DNA from: Diplonema japonicum
Taxonomy: Eukaryota > Euglenozoa > Diplonemea > Diplonemida > Diplonemidae
NCBI GenBank assembly: GCA_964019335.1
Contig: OZ025718.1
Span: 428,323-492,322, forward strand
Length of the DNA: 64,000 nucleotides
Direction: 5' to 3'
Positions 61,154-64,000 of this stretch are shown here, one piece after another. Below the pieces are notes generated by a model. It worked only from the letters and a program-made list of their open reading frames with translations, did not search any database and was not told where the DNA came from. Within the stretch, counting starts at the first letter, position 1. Every line of letters starts with the position of its first letter. The translations under genes and the position numbers were made by a program.

Positions 61154-61804
61154 ATAGGAAGATGTGAAACTTTTTTTTTTTTTTTTCTGAGAAAAAAAAA
61201 AGGGAAAAATAAAAGAATAGGAACAGGTGCTACAACGGCCAGGCTAGATAGAACCACTTAGATTTTTTTTTTTTTTCCTTTTTTTTTTTTTTTCTTTTTG
61301 TTTTTCCTTTTTTTTTTTTTTTTTTTTTATTTTTCTGTTTTTCTTTTTCTTTTTCTTTTTGAAGTGGAACCATCTCGGTCGACGTTTTTTTTTTTTTTTT
61401 CTTTTTTCTTTTGTGGTGATGTGTTTTTCCTGTTTTTGATTTTCTTCTTCCCCCGCTCTATGCTTTTTCGCATGGACATTGGTCACTCTGCCCCTTTCCC
61501 CTTTTTTGATTCTCCCTCTTTCCCCCTCCTAAATTTTACCCCCTGCCCCACTCATTCCTCCCTAGTATGTTTTTGAATTTGCCTCTTCTTCTTTTAAGCC
61601 TTTTTTGAGATTTTTATTTTTGAATTTTTATCATTTGGAGTTGCTTCTTCTTCTTCCCCTCTCCCTCCCATAAAGAAAAAGAGAAACCCATGCCTTCCTC
61701 CCAGGTTGGAACTTGATTGTCTGTTTTGGAATATTTTTATTTTCTCTTAAGATTTATCGTGCCTTGTGTGTCTTTTGAAGAAAAAAAAAAAAAAAAAAAA
61801 CATT
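61154..61804. other. Low-complexity 3' flank of the retroelement
   Basis: T-rich and A-rich runs (61171-61205, 61262-61330, 61386-61400) dominate, with a few unique islands such as 61,440-61,740. No coding frame has protein-like composition. Confidence 0.55.
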
Positions 61805-61875
61805 CTCAAGTCCCCCTTTTTATTTATTTTCTCAAGTCCCCCTTTTTATTTATTTTCTCAAGTCCCCCTTTTTAA
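61805..61875 (+). repeat. 26-bp tandem repeat, 2.7 copies
   Basis: Unit CTCAAGTCCCCCTTTTTATT TATTTT begins at 61805, 61831 and 61857, followed by an A run. Confidence 0.92.
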
Positions 61876-61879
61876 AAAA

Positions 61880-61912
<33 letters not shown>

Positions 61913-61915
<3 letters not shown>

Positions 61916-61948
61916 CGCAAACCCGCAAACCCGCAAACCCGCAAACCA
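61913..61948 (+). repeat. (CCCGCAAA)n array, 4 to 5 copies
   Basis: Exact CCCGCAAA units directly follow an A run downstream of the retroelement. The same unit forms the long array at the right end of the window and occurs in front of the element at 53,945. Confidence 0.95.
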
Positions 61949-62210
61949 ACGATTCTAAAGCTACAGTTTCTGTACTTTATTGTGGTCGTTCGTGTTCTGC
62001 TGGTGCCTGCCGCCTCTGCCTGGGTTTGCAGAGACCGCGGTTTTGGCGAACCTTGTGGCCCTCAAGAAGAACGACAGGGACGTGCGGCCCATAGCCGTTG
62101 GGGATGTGCTGCGTCGGCTGGTGGGGAACGATTCTAAAGCTACAGTTTCTGTACTTTATTGGTCGTTCGTGTTCTGCTGGTGCCTGCCGCCTCTGCCTGG
62201 GTTTGCTGCT
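61948..62210 (+). repeat. 82-bp duplication flanking an 84-bp RT gene fragment
   Basis: AACGATTCTAAAGCTACAGT ... CTGGGTTTGC occurs at 61948-62029 and 62127-62206 (the second lacks TG at one site). Between them, 62045-62128 reads the same as RT codons at 57080-57163 (GGCGAACCTTGTGGCCCTCA to GGTGGGGAA). Confidence 0.9.
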
Positions 62211-62333
62211 GCGTCCGTCGTCCGTCGTCGCCGTCGTCCGGGGGGGTTGTTTTGCCTGTCGGCCTGCCCGCCGCTTACCGAAAGGATCCCCTCCCCCAAC
62301 ACACACTTTAAAAAAAAATAAAAAAAATAAAAA

Positions 62334-64000
62334 ATGGATCCAAGACGGAATGCAAGAGGAGGTGACCGCGCAAACCGCAGGGAGAAGGAACCCCGACAGG
62401 CCGCCAGGCTGCACACGACGCCAGGGCCGACCCAACCAGACTATCTGGTTGGGCAGTATGAATCCCCACCCCCACCCCCTAGATCCCCCCACCCCCCTTT
62501 AGAAAAAAAAAATAAAATAAAAAAATCACTAGCAGAGACCGCGGTTTTGACCGCCGCTGCTACAGCCACGGCCGCCCCAGCCGCCCTGAACGCCGCAGCC
62601 GACCCTGCCGCCCTGATCGCCGCAACTGAGACCGCCGCAGCCGCCCCTGCCGCAGCCACGACCGCCGCGACCACGACCCCTGCAGCCGACCCTGCTATTG
62701 TTGAAGAGGGAAGAAAAGAGGGAGAAAAAAAGGGGTGGGTACTGGTGTATGGTGAACACCCTCCCGGGTTGAGGACGGGCCCGGCCCCTGCCTTCCCGAA
62801 AGCCCTGCTTTCAGGAAAGTGGGAGGCCCTGTCTGGGAACTCAGGGAGGGAGACCCTCCAATACGGGTACCGGTGGGAGGGGACGAACGCCAAGGTGCGC
62901 CCCACCACGGGGATCCCAGGGGGGGCGGAGGGGTGGGTGAGGGAGGTGGCCGCCGCCGCAGGGCTCGAGGTGGTCCCCAACCAGGTACTTGTCAACAAGT
63001 ACAAGTCTGGTTGTGGGATTGCCGCCCACAAGGACGACGCGAGGCTGGGACCGATTGTCCTAGTCCTCTCGTACGGAGCCGAGACCACAATGGTCATGAG
63101 GAGGGGGGACAGGGTGGCGAAATACCTGGTGCCCCCCTTCTCATGGGCATTGTTGGAAGGTGGAGCGAGACACCAGTGGACGCACCACATCCCGTCCGGG
63201 ATGTCCACTGGTGTCAGGGTGTCGATCACCCTGCGTGCGGTAGGCCCCAAGCTCACCCGCACACCCCAGGAAGACCCATCCCCTGGGTTAACAGACGAAC
63301 CCCCTTTTTTAGATCCCCTTTTTTGTGGGCAAGGGGGGGTGGCACTCCCAAGAGAGGATAGTGCCCCACCCGCCCCCCTTTTTTTTTTAGAACCCTCTTC
63401 GGAGGAAAACAGACCCTCTTCGGAGGAAAATAGAGAGAAAGGGGAAGAGGTGGCACTCCCGAGAGAGGGTGGTGCTCCTCCCCCCCATTTGTCCCCCCCT
63501 TTTTCATTTTTAGAGCCCTCTCCAGAGGAACCCTCCACGGAGGTAAAAAACAGACCCTCTTCGGAGGAAAACAGAGAGAGAGGGGAAGAGGTGGCACTCC
63601 CGAGAGAGGGTAGTGTTCCTCCCCCCCATTCGTCCCCCCCTTTTTCTTTTATAGAGCCCTCTCCAGAGGGACCCTCCACGGAGGTGAAAAACAGACCCTC
63701 TTCGGAGGAAAAAAAGGCAGAGGGAGAGACAGCACGCCCGAGAGAAGGTAGTGCCCCTCCCTCTCTGCCCCCCATTTTTTCTGGACCCTCTACGGAGGTG
63801 TACACCCTGGTCCCCAAGGGCCGGGGGCTTCCGCAAACCCGCAAACCCGCAAACCCGCAAACCCGCAAACCCGCAAACCCGCAAACCCGCAAACCCGCAA
63901 ACCCGCAAACCCGCAAACCCGCAAACCCGCAAACCCGCAAACCCGCAAACCCGCAAACCCGCAAACCCGCAAACCCGCAAACCCGCAAACCCGCAAACCC
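62334..64000 (+). CDS. AlkB-like 2-oxoglutarate/Fe(II) dioxygenase (3' end beyond window)
   Basis: The ATG at 62334 (context AAAAATGG) is preceded by two in-frame TAA codons at 62319 and 62328. The frame then stays open for 555 codons to the window edge. The N-terminus (MDPRRNARGGDRANRREKE) is basic, then come Pro-rich and Ala-rich stretches. The AlkB fold spans residues about 130-305: KGWVLVYGEHPPG, NQVLVNKYKSGCGIAAHKDD with the metal ligands His232 and Asp234, PIVLVLSYGAETTMV, FSWALLEGGARHQWTHHIP with the distal His (284 or 285), and RVSITLR (295-301) supplying the 2-oxoglutarate Arg residues. AlkB enzymes oxidatively demethylate nucleic acids. The C-terminal part has repeated RPSSEENRE and VALPREG units, then KPANPQTR repeats from the CCCGCAAA array. 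Proximity suggests a transposon-borne gene, which is inference. Confidence 0.85.
   Translation, partial: MDPRRNARGGDRANRREKEPRQAARLHTTPGPTQPDYLVGQYESPPPPPRSPHPPLEKKNKIKKSLAETAVLTAAATATAAPAALNAAADPAALIAATETAAAAPAAATTAATTTPAADPAIVEEGRKEGEKKGWVLVYGEHPPGLRTGPAPAFPKALLSGKWEALSGNSGRETLQYGYRWEGTNAKVRPTTGIPGGAEGWVREVAAAAGLEVVPNQVLVNKYKSGCGIAAHKDDARLGPIVLVLSYGAETTMVMRRGDRVAKYLVPPFSWALLEGGARHQWTHHIPSGMSTGVRVSITLRAVGPKLTRTPQEDPSPGLTDEPPFLDPLFCGQGGVALPREDSAPPAPLFFLEPSSEENRPSSEENREKGEEVALPREGGAPPPHLSPPFSFLEPSPEEPSTEVKNRPSSEENRERGEEVALPREGSVPPPHSSPPFSFIEPSPEGPSTEVKNRPSSEEKKAEGETARPREGSAPPSLPPIFSGPSTEVYTLVPKGRGLPQTRKPANPQTRKPANPQTRKPANPQTRKPANPQTRKPANPQTRKPANPQTRKPAN
63360..63780 (+). repeat. Coding tandem repeats (PSSEENR / VALPREG units)
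   Basis: Three degenerate 120-150 bp units with CCCTCTTCGGAGGAAAACAG and GTGGCACTCCCGAGAGAGGG lie within the AlkB-like ORF and keep its frame. Confidence 0.85.
63832..64000 (+). repeat. (CCCGCAAA)n array, about 21 copies to window edge
   Basis: Uninterrupted 8-bp units (TTTGCGGG on the minus strand). Because 8 is not a multiple of 3, all frames cycle through PANPQTRK or equivalents without stop, so the AlkB-like ORF stays open. The array continues beyond the window. Confidence 0.97.

Larger units (their letters stand above)
54255..61260 (+). mobile_element. Non-LTR retrotransposon with OTU protease, RT and restriction-like endonuclease
   Basis: The plus-strand coding region is about 6.8 kb in four overlapping frames: ORF1, an OTU protease, RT/RLE plus a long extension, and a small ORF4. 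The endonuclease lies C-terminal to the RT and is of the PD-(D/E)xK restriction-like type, and no APE endonuclease is seen, so the element belongs to the RLE branch of LINEs (R2/R4/NeSL/Utopia/Dualen relatives). GC content is much higher than in the flanks. The 5' end is odd: 54271-54401 duplicates 60524-60654, preceded by a 16-bp copy of ORF1 sequence (54255-54270 equals 54491-54506). The 3' end has hairpins at 61101-61153, then A-rich sequence. Exact boundaries are uncertain. Confidence 0.88.

Noticed and set aside
62441-63988. 515-residue minus-strand frame rich in Leu-Arg-Val-Cys-Gly-Phe-Ala
   Set aside because: It is the antisense of the AlkB-like ORF and the CCCGCAAA array; the plus frame has the catalytic motifs.
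63832-64000. True chromosome end
   Set aside because: The strand orientation is wrong for a right-hand telomere, short copies are interstitial, and a long ORF reads into it.

Overview
The window is eukaryotic nuclear DNA from what looks like a flagellated protist. The genes have GT-AG introns, and several encode eukaryote-specific products: the mitochondrial processing peptidase alpha subunit, carnitine palmitoyltransferase 1, a Golgi SNARE, DDX1, DDX56, a peroxisomal PEX11-like protein and nephrocystin-4. Introns are tiny (33-82 nt, most 33-38 nt, donor usually GTATG). All 19 recognisable genes in positions 1-46,712 lie on the minus strand. Many start codons sit 2-22 nt downstream of a pyrimidine-rich stretch ending in ACAG or GCAG. 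A long one-strand array with AG acceptors beside the ATGs resembles polycistronic transcription with spliced-leader trans-splicing (Euglenozoa such as diplonemids or euglenids, or dinoflagellates). The lineage itself is an inference.

Gene array (1-46.7 kb, all minus). In coordinate order it holds: a BAG6/ubiquilin-like ubiquitin-fold protein (cut by the window edge); MPP-alpha; an aspartate carbamoyltransferase whose catalytic chain is fused to a prokaryote-type PyrI regulatory chain; arginyl-tRNA synthetase; an RWDD1-like protein; an ankyrin protein; a small beta-barrel-like protein; a CCAR/DBC1-like protein; a SAM-domain protein; CPT1; a giant multi-pass membrane protein with a Pro/Thr repeat stalk; a 70-residue protein; DDX56/DBP9; a 902-residue conserved protist protein of unknown function; DDX1; a multi-pass membrane protein; membrin/GOSR2; nephrocystin-4; and a PEX11-like protein. 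These are housekeeping genes with no shared pathway. Gaps between them are full of A, T and G homopolymer runs.

Repeat block (47.05-53.7 kb). No host gene is visible. Most of it is a degenerate inverted duplication (arms about 48.18-49.69 and 51.14-52.80 kb) built from recurring modules, with 50-bp tandem repeats and GGGACTC minisatellites. A 45-bp direct repeat lies at both edges.

Retroelement and right end (53.7-64 kb). Plus-strand coding dominates. A non-LTR retrotransposon carries an ORF1 with hydrophobic segments and a zinc finger, an OTU-type cysteine protease, a reverse transcriptase with an FYLDD motif and a restriction-like endonuclease. It has a very long C-terminal extension and changes frame several times. 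ORF1 and the OTU ORF overlap as ATGA. Beyond it lie patchwork duplications that include an 84-bp copy of the RT gene. A plus-strand ORF then starts at 62,334 and runs off the window, encoding an AlkB-like 2-oxoglutarate/Fe(II) dioxygenase. It reads into a (CCCGCAAA)n array that also appears beside the retroelement.
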